Below are positions 1 to 8,862 of a DNA stretch of 51,099 bases, piece by piece. Origin of the DNA: Anaerolineales bacterium (GTDB lineage Bacteria; Chloroflexota; Anaerolineae; Anaerolineales; DRMV01); assembly GCA_027053355.1 (NCBI GenBank), contig JALUDX010000062.1, forward strand, positions 1-51,099. Reading direction: 5' to 3'. The notes below the pieces were generated by a model. That model was not told the origin of the DNA, searched no databases, and worked only from the letters and a program-made list of their open reading frames with translations. Numbering within the stretch: the first letter of the stretch is position 1; each line of letters starts with the position of its first letter. Both the position numbers and the translations under genes were made by a program.

Positions 1-497
1 GGTGGGGGCAGCGCGGCCAAGGATTGCACCAGGGGGCGTAAATGCGCGGGGATTTCAGCCTGGTTGGGTTGCGCGCCGCCGGGCGAGGTGGGTGGTGTGT
101 GGCCGGCGGGCAGCACTGCGGCCATCACCAGCGGCGTGGGGGTCATGGTGGGCTGTTGCAGGGCCTGGGCGACTTCGCGGTTGAGCCGTTGAAGGATGTT
201 GAAGCCGTTGAGCAGCACCAAGGCCAGCCCTAACACCGCGGCGACTTCGACGGCTAAGAGTAGGCGGTCGAGCCAGCGGCGTCGCCGCGAGGTTGGCAGC
301 GCGGCTTCGCTTGCGGAAGGGGGAGCCTCTGAGCGCAGCGCGGCGAGGTGGGGTTCGACGTCGGGGCTGAGGATGACCGCGCGGCCGCTGCGCCGAAAGC
401 GTTCTAAGCGCACCTGGCGCTCAGCCCGGCGTTTCTCGATGAGCAGGCGCTGGAGTTCTTGTATCGATAGGTCTTCGGGGCAACGGCGGCAGGGCAT
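1..497 (-). CDS. sortase family protein, N-terminal part (cut by window edge)
   Basis: Reading the minus strand from ATG at 497, the frame stays open for 165 codons to the window edge, so only the N-terminus is present. It begins MPCRRCPEDLSIQELQRLL, a short Cys-containing, charged helical cytoplasmic segment. A basic stretch (TSRRRRWLDR) and one hydrophobic membrane segment (about residues 87-105, LLLAVEVAAVLGLALVLL) follow, then a Pro-rich extracellular linker with LPAGHTPPTSPGG and AEIPAHLRPLVQ. This layout is what I recall for Chloroflexota class D/E-like sortases, whose catalytic His/Cys/Arg domain would lie beyond the window. The family call therefore rests on the linker, not on the active site. 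A minus-strand promoter lies at 543-571. Confidence 0.6.
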   Translation of the reverse strand, partial: MPCRRCPEDLSIQELQRLLIEKRRAERQVRLERFRRSGRAVILSPDVEPHLAALRSEAPPSASEAALPTSRRRRWLDRLLLAVEVAAVLGLALVLLNGFNILQRLNREVAQALQQPTMTPTPLVMAAVLPAGHTPPTSPGGAQPNQAEIPAHLRPLVQSLAALPP

Positions 498-504
498 AGG
501 GTGA

Positions 505-542
505 GGGATTGGGGGGATTGCGGGGATTGAGGGATTAGGGGG
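505..542 (+). other. G-quadruplex-prone G tracts in the sortase leader
   Basis: Five G runs (505-507, 511-516, 522-525, 531-533, 538-542) are separated by ATT-type spacers of 3-5 bases, fitting the standard four-tract G4 pattern. The run lies between the sortase ATG (497, minus) and its predicted -10 box (543-548), so the G-rich strand is the template strand of the sortase leader. A regulatory effect is inference only. Confidence 0.45.
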
Positions 543-571
543 ATTATAACCGCTTTTGCGGCTTTTGCGAA
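543..571 (-). promoter_or_regulatory. predicted promoter of the sortase gene
   Basis: On the minus strand a perfect TATAAT (543-548) follows a 17-base spacer after TTCGCA (566-571), a 4/6 match to TTGACA. The expected start near 536 leaves a leader of about 40 bases. It is back to back with the tRNA-Glu promoter, whose -35 begins only 5 bases away at 576. Confidence 0.55.
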
Positions 572-575
572 AAAC

Positions 576-604
576 TTGACCCCCGCGGTGCTCTCTGGTA
601 AAAT
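576..604 (+). promoter_or_regulatory. promoter of tRNA-Glu
   Basis: TTGACC (576-581), a 17-base spacer and TAAAAT (599-604) form a near-consensus housekeeping sigma promoter. The predicted start (about 611) lies just before the mature tRNA at 616. Confidence 0.8.
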
Positions 605-615
605 GTTGCCCGCTT

Positions 616-690
616 GCCCCCATCGTCTAGCCTGGCCTAGGACACGGGCCTTTCAAGCCCGCGACACGGGTTCAAATCCCGTTGGGGGCA
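616..690 (+). tRNA. tRNA-Glu (anticodon UUC)
   Basis: A full cloverleaf can be drawn. The acceptor is GCCCCCA (616-622) with TGGGGGC (683-689) and discriminator A690. The anticodon stem CGGGC/GCCCG encloses the loop CTTTCAA with anticodon TTC at 652-654. The T arm is ACGGG-TTCAAAT-CCCGT. The 3' CCA is not encoded. It has its own promoter (576-604) and an intrinsic terminator (697-726), so it is a single-gene unit. Confidence 0.95.
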
Positions 691-696
691 CAGCAG

Positions 697-726
697 CAAC
701 CCACCGCCGCGGTGGGTTGTTTTTTT
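697..726 (+). terminator. intrinsic terminator after tRNA-Glu
   Basis: CAACCCACC (697-705) pairs with GGTGGGTTG (711-719) around a short GC loop and is followed directly by seven T residues (720-726). Confidence 0.85.
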
Positions 727-740
727 GTTTGGTCACGTTG

Positions 741-775
741 TGAAAAAACAAAAGCCCCGCTGGGTTGCGGGGCTT
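741..775 (-). terminator. intrinsic terminator of the sucCD operon
   Basis: Read on the minus strand, AAGCCCCGC (767-775) pairs with GCGGGGCTT (752-760), followed by a T-rich stretch (TTTGTTTTTTC, complement of about 742-754). It lies 18 bases past the sucD stop. Confidence 0.8.
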
Positions 776-793
776 GGTGGGGGAAAGGGGGCG

Positions 794-1659
<866 letters not shown>

Positions 1660-1663
<4 letters not shown>

Positions 1664-2802
1664 CGGAGGCCTCCCTTCGCTGCGGCTACGGCTTTTTGGG
1701 CAGCGTCTACCAGGGTGTCGGCGGTAATCATGTTTGCGTTGGCCAGCAGGCGGCGCCCTTCCTCAGCGTTGGTGCCGACGATGCGGGCGACCATGGGCAC
1801 CTGCGGGTTGACTTCTTCCATAGCGGCGAGGATGCCGCGGGCCACTTCGTCGCCGCGGGTGATGCCGCCAAAGATGTTGATGAGCACGGCCTTGACGTTG
1901 GGCTCGGAGAGGATGATGCGGAACGCGGCCGCCACTTTCTCCGCACTGGCTCCGCCGCCGATGTCCAAGAAGTTCGCGGGTTCGCCGCCGTACAGTTTGA
2001 TCACGTCCATGGTGGTCATGGCCAGCCCCGCGCCGTTCACCATGCAGCCGATGTCGCCGTCGAGTTTGATGTACGACAGGCCGTATTTGCGGGCTTCGAC
2101 CTCTTCGGGGGCTTCCACGTCCAGGTCGCGCATTTCGGCAATGTCGGGGTGGCGGAAGAGGGCGTTGTCGTCGACGATCATTTTGCCGTCTACGGCGAGT
2201 ACTTGCCCTTCTTCGGTGACCACTAAGGGGTTGATTTCGGCCAAGGTGGCGTCGCTGTTTTTGTAGGCTTCCCACAGGCCGAAGCAGACCTTGCTGAAGG
2301 CTTTCCAGTGTTCTTTGGGCAGATCGATGCCCAGGGCCAGGTCGCGAGTCTGGTAGCCGCGCAGCCCCAGCAGGGGGTCGATGTGGATTTTGATGATTTT
2401 TTCAGGGGTCTGGCGGGCGACTTCTTCGATCTCGACGCCGCCCTCGGCAGAGGCCATCATCACGGGTTTGCGCGCTGCGCGATCGTTGGTGATGCCCAGG
2501 TAGATTTCTTTGGCGATGTGGGCGGCCTCGTCGATCAGCACCTTGCGCACGGGCAGGCCTTTGAGTTTCATGCTTAGGATTTCAGTTGCCCGTTCTTCGG
2601 CCTCTTCGGGGGTGTTGGCCAGTTTGATGCCGCCGGCTTTGCCGCGGCCACCGACTAACACCTGCGCTTTGACTACTACCCGGCCGCCTAATTCCGCAGC
2701 GATTTGCCGCGCTTCGGCTGCCGTGGTCGCCACGCGCCCCTTGGGAATGGGGACGCCGTATTTGGCGAAAATCTGTTTGGATTGATACTCGTGTAGTTTC
2801 AT
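1660..2802 (-). CDS. sucC: succinyl-CoA synthetase (ADP/GDP-forming) subunit beta
   Basis: This nucleotide-binding subunit forms the ligase with SucD. The N-terminal ATP-grasp fold begins [20 protein letters not shown] and contains [15 protein letters not shown]. The nucleotide/metal region includes AEINPLVV, and the C-terminal CoA-ligase flavodoxin-like domain has [20 protein letters not shown] and [13 protein letters not shown]. Its 380 aa are typical. GGGGAG sits 5 bases before the ATG. The gene leads the operon, with an extended -10 promoter (TGG-TATAAT) about 60 bases upstream. Confidence 0.97.
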
Positions 2803-2862
2803 AGAAACTCCCCAGTTGACGGGTCGGTGCCCGGGGTTGTGGGTTTGTGTTGCTCGGCAGAG

Positions 2863-2871
2863 ATTATACCA
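2863..2871 (-). promoter_or_regulatory. extended -10 promoter of sucCD
   Basis: On the minus strand TGG precedes a perfect TATAAT (2863-2868), an extended -10. A weak -35-like CCGACC lies 17 bases further upstream. The expected start (about 2856) gives a leader of roughly 53 bases. Confidence 0.65.
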
Positions 2872-3044
2872 CCGTTTTGAGAATTGGTCGGATTAGTCTT
2901 ATTAGTCGTATTAGTATGATGATTTTTGGCGGTTTAGTCACAAGGGGATAAACCGCAGAGACGCAGAGGGAACGCAGAGGGAGCAAAGCGATACAAAGAC
3001 GCAGAGGGAACGCAAAGGGCGCAAAGCGATACAAAGACGCAAAG

Positions 3045-3250
3045 GTAACTATTCAGCCACAAGGGAATAGACCACGGATAGCACGGATTTTTAGGTCGCC
3101 AAGGTCGCCAAGATGACGCCAAGACCGCCAAGAAGTGAAGGCAAGCGTGGGCTTTTTAGTGTTTTTCGCCCAATCTATGCTCATCTGTGGATCTCTTTCT
3201 GCGTAATCTGCGTAATCTGTGGTTTCTTCTTGCCAAGGTTGAATAGTTAC
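3045..3250 (-). mobile_element. MITE-like element, subfamily A (no target duplication visible)
   Basis: The ends are GTAACTATTCAGCC (3045-3058) and GGTTGAATAGTTAC (3237-3250), a near-perfect 14-bp inverted repeat. The interior matches the copies at 20375 and 23817 in the opposite orientation, including iterated CTTGGCG (here CGCCAAG) units and CGTAATCTGCGTAATCTG. The flanking octamers (ACGCAAAG and TCTGTGGT) differ, so this copy has lost its duplication or has recombined. It encodes no protein. Confidence 0.75.
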
Positions 3251-3444
3251 TCTGTGGTGTTTCTGTGTCTTCTGTGTTTTTCTCTCAATCGGTGAAAATC
3301 TGTGTCAATCTGTGGATGAAACCGCAGAGGCGCAGAGGGAACGCCAAATTGCCAGGAGAGGCAAGCACCAAGCAACCAAGTCACCACGCAACCACGCAAC
3401 CAAGTCCCCCTTTACCCCAATCTAAGGCCAAACCGTTACGCTGG

Positions 3445-3717
3445 TTATTTCTTGGCCGGCGGCTGGGGGGCCAACGCCTGACCCGCGGCCAGGAAGAGCA
3501 GGCTGCCCGCGGTGGCCGCGCCGAAATGGAGCGCGCCCACCAAGTCCCATTGCCAATGTTGCAGGTTGGCCAGGCCGTGCCCCAGCCAAAAACCGACGAA
3601 GGCCAACAGCAGATCGGCGAGCAGCCGCAGCAGGCCGCCGCCTTTCCAAAAATGGAACAGGCTGCCGTAGAGCACGGCCAGCAGCGAACCGAAGATCAGC
3701 GCGGGAAGGGTTGGCAT
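3445..3717 (-). CDS. small integral membrane protein of unknown function
   Basis: A 90-aa protein with two or three hydrophobic segments (about residues 4-22, 28-48 and 58-80: LIFGSLLAVLYGSLFHF, LADLLLAFVGFWLGHGL, GAATAGSLLFLAAGQAL) and a short Pro/Lys tail. I do not recognise a named family. ATG at 3717 is preferred over a GTG two codons upstream, because GAGAGG lies 5 bases before this ATG. It follows the PanE-type gene by 29 bases on the same strand and is probably its co-transcribed distal gene. Confidence 0.6.
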   Translation of the reverse strand: MPTLPALIFGSLLAVLYGSLFHFWKGGGLLRLLADLLLAFVGFWLGHGLANLQHWQWDLVGALHFGAATAGSLLFLAAGQALAPQPPAKK

Positions 3718-3746
3718 AAGCACCTCTCAAAGGAGGGATGGAGCGG

Positions 3747-4790
3747 CTAATCGGCGGGTGCGCTTTGCGCCAAAGCCTGCAGCAGGGCCTGGGGCTTGTG
3801 GCGAAAGGTTTCGCGGGGCAGGTCGCCGCGGGCGAGGGTGTGCAGGGTTTGGGCGAGGAAGGCGTTGACCGGCGTGGGGACGCCCCACGCGGCGCCGTGA
3901 CGCACCACCGCGCCGTGCAGCGCGTCCACTTCGGTTTGCCCGCGGCCGCTATGCAGGTCCAGGTGAAAGGAGGGCATTTTGTCCCCGCGACCGCTGCGCA
4001 GCAGGGGGGGCAACGCCCGCCGCAGCACCGGCCAGGGCAACCGCCGCACGCTCCAGCCCAGCCAGCGCACCGGCGCGCCCGGCAGGTTGACCACGGGCAG
4101 GTTTTGGGCGGCCATGACCGCTAAGGCCTCTTGCATCTGGCGCACCTCCAGCCGCAGCAAGCCCGGGTGGTCGTAGATGGCCCCGGGGGGCAGGCCTAAA
4201 ATGGCGCTGGTGGCGTTGCTCAGCAGGTTGGTCAGTAATTTCGACCATTTCATCGCCGCGGCGTGGGGGTAGAGGCGAGGGCGCAGGCCTGCCTGGTGGA
4301 AGGCCGCGGCCAATCTGCGGGAAAGAGGGTGCCCTGCGGCCAGGCCAACCCCGCGGGCTTTGCTCACCTCGGCTTCGTGCTTGCTGCGCCGCGCCACCGC
4401 GGTGGTCACCGTCGCGGCCAACACCTTGGCCGGCCCCAACACCTGGCTTAGGCGGGCTTCTGCGTCCACCCCGTTTTGCAAGCACACCACCGGCGGGAAC
4501 GCATCTTCCTGCCCGGTTAAGGCGCGCAGAAAACCCGCGGTGTGGTAAGTTTTCAGGGCCAGGAGCGCGGCGTCATAGGGCCCGGCGGCCAGGGCCTCGG
4601 GCACCGAAAGGGCTGTCTGAGGGCGGGGAAGGCGCCACACCTCGTCCTTTTGCCGCAGGCTGAGGCCGTGTGTGCGCAGGTGGGCTGCAGTGGCCGGGCG
4701 CACCAAAAAGGTGACCTCGTGGCCGCTGTGGGCCAGGCTCACGCCCAAGTAAGTGCCGATGGCGCCCGCGCCGATGACCAGAAACCGCAT
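3747..4790 (-). CDS. panE: 2-dehydropantoate 2-reductase (ketopantoate reductase family)
   Basis: It should reduce 2-dehydropantoate to pantoate with NADPH, a step towards coenzyme A. The N-terminal Rossmann motif is MRFLVIGAGAIGTYLG (GxGxxG), followed by VRP at the end of the second strand and the family segment LLALKTYHT. The middle holds CLQNGVDAE, the segment where the catalytic Lys (MKWSKLLTNLLSNA, about residues 176-190) and the conserved Asn fall. It has 347 aa against about 300 for the family, the excess being C-terminal. ATG at 4790 matches the family start; a longer frame runs upstream into the phosphatase gene. Ketopantoate reductases have many paralogues, so the exact substrate is uncertain. 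Confidence 0.85.
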   Translation of the reverse strand: MRFLVIGAGAIGTYLGVSLAHSGHEVTFLVRPATAAHLRTHGLSLRQKDEVWRLPRPQTALSVPEALAAGPYDAALLALKTYHTAGFLRALTGQEDAFPPVVCLQNGVDAEARLSQVLGPAKVLAATVTTAVARRSKHEAEVSKARGVGLAAGHPLSRRLAAAFHQAGLRPRLYPHAAAMKWSKLLTNLLSNATSAILGLPPGAIYDHPGLLRLEVRQMQEALAVMAAQNLPVVNLPGAPVRWLGWSVRRLPWPVLRRALPPLLRSGRGDKMPSFHLDLHSGRGQTEVDALHGAVVRHGAAWGVPTPVNAFLAQTLHTLARGDLPRETFRHKPQALLQALAQSAPAD

Positions 4791-4800
4791 CTCCGCCACC

Positions 4801-5442
4801 TCACTGACAGGGGAATATGGCGTCGTCCAGGCGGTGACACAGCCCGAACATGGCCCATTGATGGCGGGCAGGGGCATATTGCAGGATGACGTAAGCCGCG
4901 TTGGGCAGCCGGAAACTGGGCGCGTGGGGGTAAGGCTGCGGCGGGATGCTCAGCGCAGCCCGCAGCACCCAATTCAAAATGCCGCCGTGGGAGACCACCA
5001 AATAGCGCCCCGGTGGATGCTGGAGCAGCCGCCGCAGAGCCTCGGTGGCGCGTTGGTACACTTCCCACAGGCTTTCGCCCGTTTCCCCCACGGGCGCAAA
5101 GAGCGATGACGGCGGCGTGCCCGCGGTTTGCTCGAAGGGCAGCCCCGTGAGTTCGCCCTTGTCGCGCTCTTGCCACACCGCGTCGTATTGAATTTGCGCT
5201 TCGGGGAAGCCCAATGCCCGCGCCACCAGCCGCGCGGTCTGTGCCGCCCGGGCCAAAGGGCTGCTGATGATGCCGTCGAAGGTCACGCCTTGGGCTGCCC
5301 AGCGTTGGGCCAGCGCCTGCGCCTGAGCGCGGCCGCGCGGGGTCAGGGGGAAGTCGGCCTGCCCCTGATGCACGCCTTGGCTGTTCCCCTCCGATTCCCC
5401 ATGCCGCAGAAAGACCACCAAATAATTCTCTGGAGATGGCAT
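4801..5442 (-). CDS. histidine phosphatase (phosphoglycerate mutase-like) protein
   Basis: A 213-aa branch-1 histidine phosphatase. The phospho-acceptor motif is FLRHGESEGN (about residues 11-20), followed by LTPRGRAQA, SSPLARAAQTA, the acidic WQERDKGELTG segment with the general acid, and the second catalytic His in VVSHGGILN. The family includes alpha-ribazole phosphatases, cofactor-dependent phosphoglycerate mutases and broad sugar-phosphate phosphatases; the sequence does not decide among them. It stops 10 bases before panE and is the first gene of a three-gene minus-strand run. The upstream gap to the GNAT gene is a divergent promoter region. Confidence 0.88.
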   Translation of the reverse strand: MPSPENYLVVFLRHGESEGNSQGVHQGQADFPLTPRGRAQAQALAQRWAAQGVTFDGIISSPLARAAQTARLVARALGFPEAQIQYDAVWQERDKGELTGLPFEQTAGTPPSSLFAPVGETGESLWEVYQRATEALRRLLQHPPGRYLVVSHGGILNWVLRAALSIPPQPYPHAPSFRLPNAAYVILQYAPARHQWAMFGLCHRLDDAIFPCQ

Positions 5443-5620
5443 GGCTCAGATGATAACACAATTTGGGCTCCTGTTCGGCCTGGGCCGGGAAAACGGCAGA
5501 AGTGGTTTTCTGTTTCGTAAGCCGTAATGCCTCTTTGAGGCTGAACGGTTGCGGCAAAGTGAGATATACTTGAACACGTCGGGCGTTGTCCCGGTAGACC
5601 TGCGCCACTGTGAGTCCTCT

Positions 5621-6592
5621 ATGCCTTCCTTGCCCGGACATGCTCGTTGGATTGACGTCCACCGCGACCTGGCGCCGCTGGCCGAGTTGCTGAGTATGGC
5701 CTTTGCCGACCGCCTGGACGAAGAAGGCTGGCAGACCATCCGGCAGTTGCGGCAGATTGCGCGCAACCGTGCGGCTCAGCGCTACTATCGTCGCCGCGAA
5801 GTGCCGGGTGCGCCCCTGTACGGCTTTGTGTGGGAGGTGGGCGGTCGGCTGGTGGGCAACGTGAGCCTGATCCTGCTGACCACGTCTCCCCGGCAGTATT
5901 TGATCGCCAACGTGGCGGTAGACCCGATGTACCGCCGGTTGGGCATTGCGCAGCGATTGATGCGCCAGGCGTTGCGGTACGCCTGGCAACGGAAGGCACA
6001 GACCCTTTGGCTGCAGGTCGAAACGTTCAATCAGGGGGCGATTCGGCTATACCGCGCGCTGGGTTTCGAAGAGCAAGAGGTGGTGACCCTGTGGCGCACA
6101 CCGCCTCCAGACCAGACCCCCACTGTGGTTGCTCCCGCCCGCGATGTAAAGTCGCATGCCCGCCTGGCTACTGCAGCGGAATGGGGCCAGCAGCAAGAAT
6201 GGCTGGCTGCAGTGTATCCCCAGCACCGGGCCTGGCATTGGCCGCTCCCCTGGCCGCGGGCGTTGGCCCCGACATGGCGTGGTGTGTTGTGGCGTTTGTT
6301 GCACCCCGCGGCCTTTCAGCAATGGGTGGCCCGCCGGCACAATCGGTTGGTGGGGGCGGCTACGTGGGTGCCGCGGCCCCACGGGGCCTTTGACGAGGTG
6401 CTTTTAGCCTGCCCATCTTTGTTGCCCCCTGCCGATCTGACTGCGTTGCTGATGCCGCTTCGTCAGCGTACCGACCGTACCCTGCGCGTCGAATTGCCTC
6501 GCGGCTATCTGGCGCAATCGCTCACGGCCGCCGGATTTTTGCCTGCCCGCCATCTGCTCTGGATGCGCTACCCCGTGCGTCGGGGGCAATGA
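5621..6592 (+). CDS. GNAT family N-acetyltransferase
   Basis: A 323-aa protein with one clear GNAT domain in the N-terminal half. VGNVSLIL is beta-4; YLIANVAVDPMYRRLGIAQRLM is motif A with the acetyl-CoA pyrophosphate loop RRLGIA; LQVETFNQGAIRLYRALGFEE is motif B. The C-terminal half (about 170-323) is a divergent second domain with no intact acetyl-CoA loop, a duplicated layout seen in other Chloroflexota GNAT proteins. The substrate is unknown. ATG at 5621 is chosen because upstream in-frame codons overlap the divergent promoter region; an upstream start at 5549 is possible but lacks a better ribosome-binding site. Confidence 0.8.
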   Translation: MPSLPGHARWIDVHRDLAPLAELLSMAFADRLDEEGWQTIRQLRQIARNRAAQRYYRRREVPGAPLYGFVWEVGGRLVGNVSLILLTTSPRQYLIANVAVDPMYRRLGIAQRLMRQALRYAWQRKAQTLWLQVETFNQGAIRLYRALGFEEQEVVTLWRTPPPDQTPTVVAPARDVKSHARLATAAEWGQQQEWLAAVYPQHRAWHWPLPWPRALAPTWRGVLWRLLHPAAFQQWVARRHNRLVGAATWVPRPHGAFDEVLLACPSLLPPADLTALLMPLRQRTDRTLRVELPRGYLAQSLTAAGFLPARHLLWMRYPVRRGQ

Positions 6593-6692
6593 ACGGCGGC
6601 GATGGCGTGCGGCGAGGGGGTGAAGTGGCCCCTTGGCGCTTTTCTGAGGCGGGGTAACCATGGCCTTCCCCTTCGGGCTGAGTAGTGATTTG

Positions 6693-6879
6693 GTCACCGT
6701 GCCGCTTGGGAAAATGGCTGCGGATAATCACGGATGAGCAAATTTTTTAGACGCCAAGGCCGCCCTGCTGCCAAACGCTTAACGCATCCCGCTTTTTGTG
6801 TCTTCTACGTCTCCCTTGTGTCTTCTGTGTTTCCGTGCGCGTCATTGAGATCTCTCTTTTGTTTGCGCTGAACAGTTGC
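6693..6879. mobile_element. MITE-like element, degenerate copy, 6/8 target duplication
   Basis: The left end GTCACCGTGCCGCTTGGG resembles the left end of the neighbouring copy at 6996. The right end is GCTGAACAGTTGC (6867-6879). Flanking octamers GTGATTTG (6685-6692) and GTGACTCG (6880-6887) agree at 6 of 8 positions, both differences being T-to-C. The interior is eroded, so this is one of the older copies. Confidence 0.6.
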
Positions 6880-6966
6880 GTGACTCGAAAAACATGACAC
6901 CCTGCACTTGACAACCGGCCTCTGCATGGCCCGTTCATTTTCGTTTCACCTGACCTGGGGACGACG

Positions 6967-6975
6967 TGCTACAAT
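6967..6975 (+). promoter_or_regulatory. extended -10 promoter upstream of the MBL nuclease gene
   Basis: TGC-TACAAT (6967-6975) is an extended -10 element with no clear -35 at the usual distance. The predicted start near 6982 lies just before the 8-bp duplication at 6988, so the adjacent element inserted into the first bases of the transcript. Confidence 0.5.
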
Positions 6976-6995
6976 GAAAAAGATCTTTCTGCGAG

Positions 6996-7186
6996 GTTAC
7001 CGTTCAGACTTGGGAAAATAAACCACGGATGTGCGCGGATTTGTGGATCGCCAAGATGACGCCAAGCCCGCCAAGAAACGAAGGTGAGCGTTGTGCTTTT
7101 GGGTGTTTTGCGCCCAATCGGTGCCCATCTGTGGATGTTGTTTTTGCGAAATCTGCGGCTTCTCTTTGCTGAGGCCGAACAGAACC
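6996..7186. mobile_element. MITE-like element with perfect 8-bp target duplication (TCTGCGAG)
   Basis: A 191-bp unit with ends GTTACCGTTCAG (6996-7007) and GCCGAACAGAACC (7174-7186). TCTGCGAG occurs immediately outside both ends (6988-6995 and 7187-7194). The interior carries the subfamily A features: CCACGGATGTGCGCGG, iterated CGCCAAG units, CCCATCTGTGGAT and GCGAAATCTGCGG. It lies between the predicted promoter and start codon of the MBL gene, lengthening the leader by about 200 bases. Confidence 0.85.
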
Positions 7187-7218
7187 TCTGCGAGCACATC
7201 TTTATAAAGGAGGCCATC

Positions 7219-8607
7219 ATGCGCCTGACATTTCATGGAGCAGCCCGCACCGTGACCGGCTCGCGCCACCTTTTGGAGATCAACGGCCACCGCGTGTTGT
7301 TGGAGTGCGGCTTGTATCAAGGCCGCCGCAAAGACACCTATGAACGCAACCGCCGCTGTGGCTTTGACCCCCGCAGCATCGACGCAGTGCTGCTTTCGCA
7401 CGCCCACATCGACCACAGCGGCAACTTGCCGTTGTTGATCAAACACGGCTATCAGGGGCCGGTGTATGCCACTTCGGCCACCGCCCACCTGGCCAACATC
7501 ATGTTGCTGGATTCCGGCCACATTCAGGAAGAAGATGCCCATTACCTGAACAAAAAACGGCGGCGCAAAGGGCTGCCGCCTGTGGAGCCGCTCTATACCA
7601 TCGAAGACGCGGCGCGGGTGTCTGAACATTTCGTCGGCGTGCCCTACAATTTTACGTTCGAAGTGGTGCCTGGCGTGCGCGCCAAGTTCGTCGACGCAGG
7701 CCACATCTTAGGCTCGGCTGCCATCGTGTTAGACCTGGAAGAAAAGGGGCGCAAGGTGCGGCTGTGGTTTTCCGGCGACATCGGCAGGCGGCACATTCCC
7801 ATCCTGCGCGACCCGGTGCTGCCCGACCATGCCGATTATCTGCTCATGGAGTCCACCTATGGTGACAAGCCGCACCGCGATGTGCAGGCTGCGTTCGAAG
7901 AACTGCACAACGTGGTGCGCCGCACTGTCGAGCGCGGGGGGAAGGTGATCATCCCCGCCTTTGCCGTCGGCCGCACCCAAGAGTTGGTCTACGCACTGCA
8001 CCGGATGATCGAAAGCGGCGACATCCCCGACATTCCCATCATCGTCGATAGCCCCCTGGCGGTCAACGCGTCCGAAATCTACCACGCCCACCCTGAGTGT
8101 TACAACGCCGAAGCGCGGCAAATGCTTTTGCGTGGCGACGACGTCTTGGGCTTTGGACGGGTGGCTTACATCCGCTCGGTCGACGAATCCAAAGCCCTCA
8201 ATGACCGTCACGACCCCATGGTGATCATCTCTGCCTCGGGCATGGCCGAAACCGGCCGCATTTTGCACCATTTGAAGAACAACATCGAAAATCCCCGCAA
8301 TACCGTGCTCATCGTTTCGTGGCAGGCTCCCTACACGTTGGGGCGCCGCCTGGCCGACCGGGAGCCCCAGGTGCGTATCTTTGGCGAAACGTATCAAGTG
8401 CGGGCTGAAGTGGCCACGATCAACGGCTTTTCGGCGCATGCAGGGCGCAATGGTTTGTTGCGTTACGCTCGACGCCTCAAAGGGCAAGCCCGCCGGGTGT
8501 TTATCGTGCACGGCGAGCCACGCGGCGCCTTGCCGCTAATCGAAGCCCTGCACAGCGAGGGGATGAAAGTTTCGTACCCCCAACCCCACGAACACGTCGA
8601 TTTATAA
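7219..8607 (+). CDS. MBL-fold / beta-CASP RNA-processing nuclease (RMMBL type)
   Basis: A 462-aa metallo-beta-lactamase superfamily nuclease of the beta-CASP group, known for endo/exonuclease action on RNA with two zinc ions. Zn motif 2 is HAHIDHSG (about residues 59-66). Later metal ligands lie in DAGHILGSA and FSGDIGR. The beta-CASP domain has PAFAVGRTQELVYALH and ISASGMAETGRILHHLKN. The C-terminal RMMBL segment has VATINGFSAHAGRNGLL and IVHGEP. Length fits the bacterial YsnA/TTHA0252-like group. AAAGGAGG (7206-7213) sets the ATG at 7219; the frame continues upstream only through the inserted repeat element. RNA as substrate is family knowledge. Confidence 0.93.
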   Translation: MRLTFHGAARTVTGSRHLLEINGHRVLLECGLYQGRRKDTYERNRRCGFDPRSIDAVLLSHAHIDHSGNLPLLIKHGYQGPVYATSATAHLANIMLLDSGHIQEEDAHYLNKKRRRKGLPPVEPLYTIEDAARVSEHFVGVPYNFTFEVVPGVRAKFVDAGHILGSAAIVLDLEEKGRKVRLWFSGDIGRRHIPILRDPVLPDHADYLLMESTYGDKPHRDVQAAFEELHNVVRRTVERGGKVIIPAFAVGRTQELVYALHRMIESGDIPDIPIIVDSPLAVNASEIYHAHPECYNAEARQMLLRGDDVLGFGRVAYIRSVDESKALNDRHDPMVIISASGMAETGRILHHLKNNIENPRNTVLIVSWQAPYTLGRRLADREPQVRIFGETYQVRAEVATINGFSAHAGRNGLLRYARRLKGQARRVFIVHGEPRGALPLIEALHSEGMKVSYPQPHEHVDL

Positions 8608-8697
8608 CGGGTGCGGCGCAATGGCGCTATCGCTTGTGGCGAAGCCCTTGGCTGTATTGTTTTTACGCCTTTTTTATCTTTCGTCAGCCCATTTCCC

Positions 8698-8730
8698 TTG
8701 CCGAAACTGTGCAAACTTACAGTTTGGCAA
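8698..8730 (+). terminator. hairpin, possible terminator of the MBL gene
   Basis: TTGCCGAAACTGT (8698-8710) pairs with ACAGTTTGGCAA (8719-8730), 12 pairs with one bulged G, around an 8-base loop, followed by ACTTTT. It lies 90 bases past the stop. The weak T tract makes the terminator call tentative. Confidence 0.4.
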
Positions 8731-8813
8731 ACTTTTGGCAAAAAAAGCCGGGTAAGATAACCATGGTTGCAACAGCAGGTGCTTTCCTCAACAGGAAGCA
8801 GGGGACGAATTGT

Positions 8814-8862
8814 GGCCACACCGGTGGGGCCTGGGGGAGGGTACCCACCGGTGTGGCCTTTT
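8814..8862 (+). terminator. strong hairpin with T tail
   Basis: GGCCACACCGGTGGG (8814-8828) is perfectly complementary to CCCACCGGTGTGGCC (8844-8858) across a 15-base G-rich loop, and TTTT follows (8859-8862). It ends 32 bases before the tRNA-Leu -35 box. It could end MBL read-through or a short RNA made from within 8760-8810. Confidence 0.65.

Larger units (their letters stand above)
2803..3444. other. gene-free repeat-rich spacer
   Basis: Apart from the sucC leader and promoter, this stretch holds only low-complexity repeats of the 'CGCAGAGACGCAGAGG' type (about 2950-3040 and 3310-3350), one MITE-like element (3045-3250), and CTGTGTCTTCTGTG runs (3251-3310). Short open frames here encode only iterated repeat translations and are not genes. 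Confidence 0.8.
6593..7218. other. spacer with two MITE-like insertions and the MBL gene promoter
   Basis: The first 100 bases after the GNAT stop show no feature. Next come an older degenerate element (6693-6879), a short unique stretch with an extended -10 promoter (6967-6975), and a second element (6996-7186) between that promoter and the ribosome-binding site at 7206-7213. No convincing protein gene is present. Confidence 0.75.

Noticed and set aside
3113-3750. Open frames with repeated LRNLRNL, NSYSVVFLCLLCF or LSKRT-like words (also near 20546, 23537, 23736, 30246 and 38653)
   Set aside because: They are translations of the MITE-like elements and CACAGA/CGCAGA tracts, appear in both orientations, and lack ribosome-binding sites.
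8760-8862. SRP (4.5S) RNA because of GGAAGCAGGGG
   Set aside because: The conserved apical loop and its symmetric internal-loop partner are not present in the right order.
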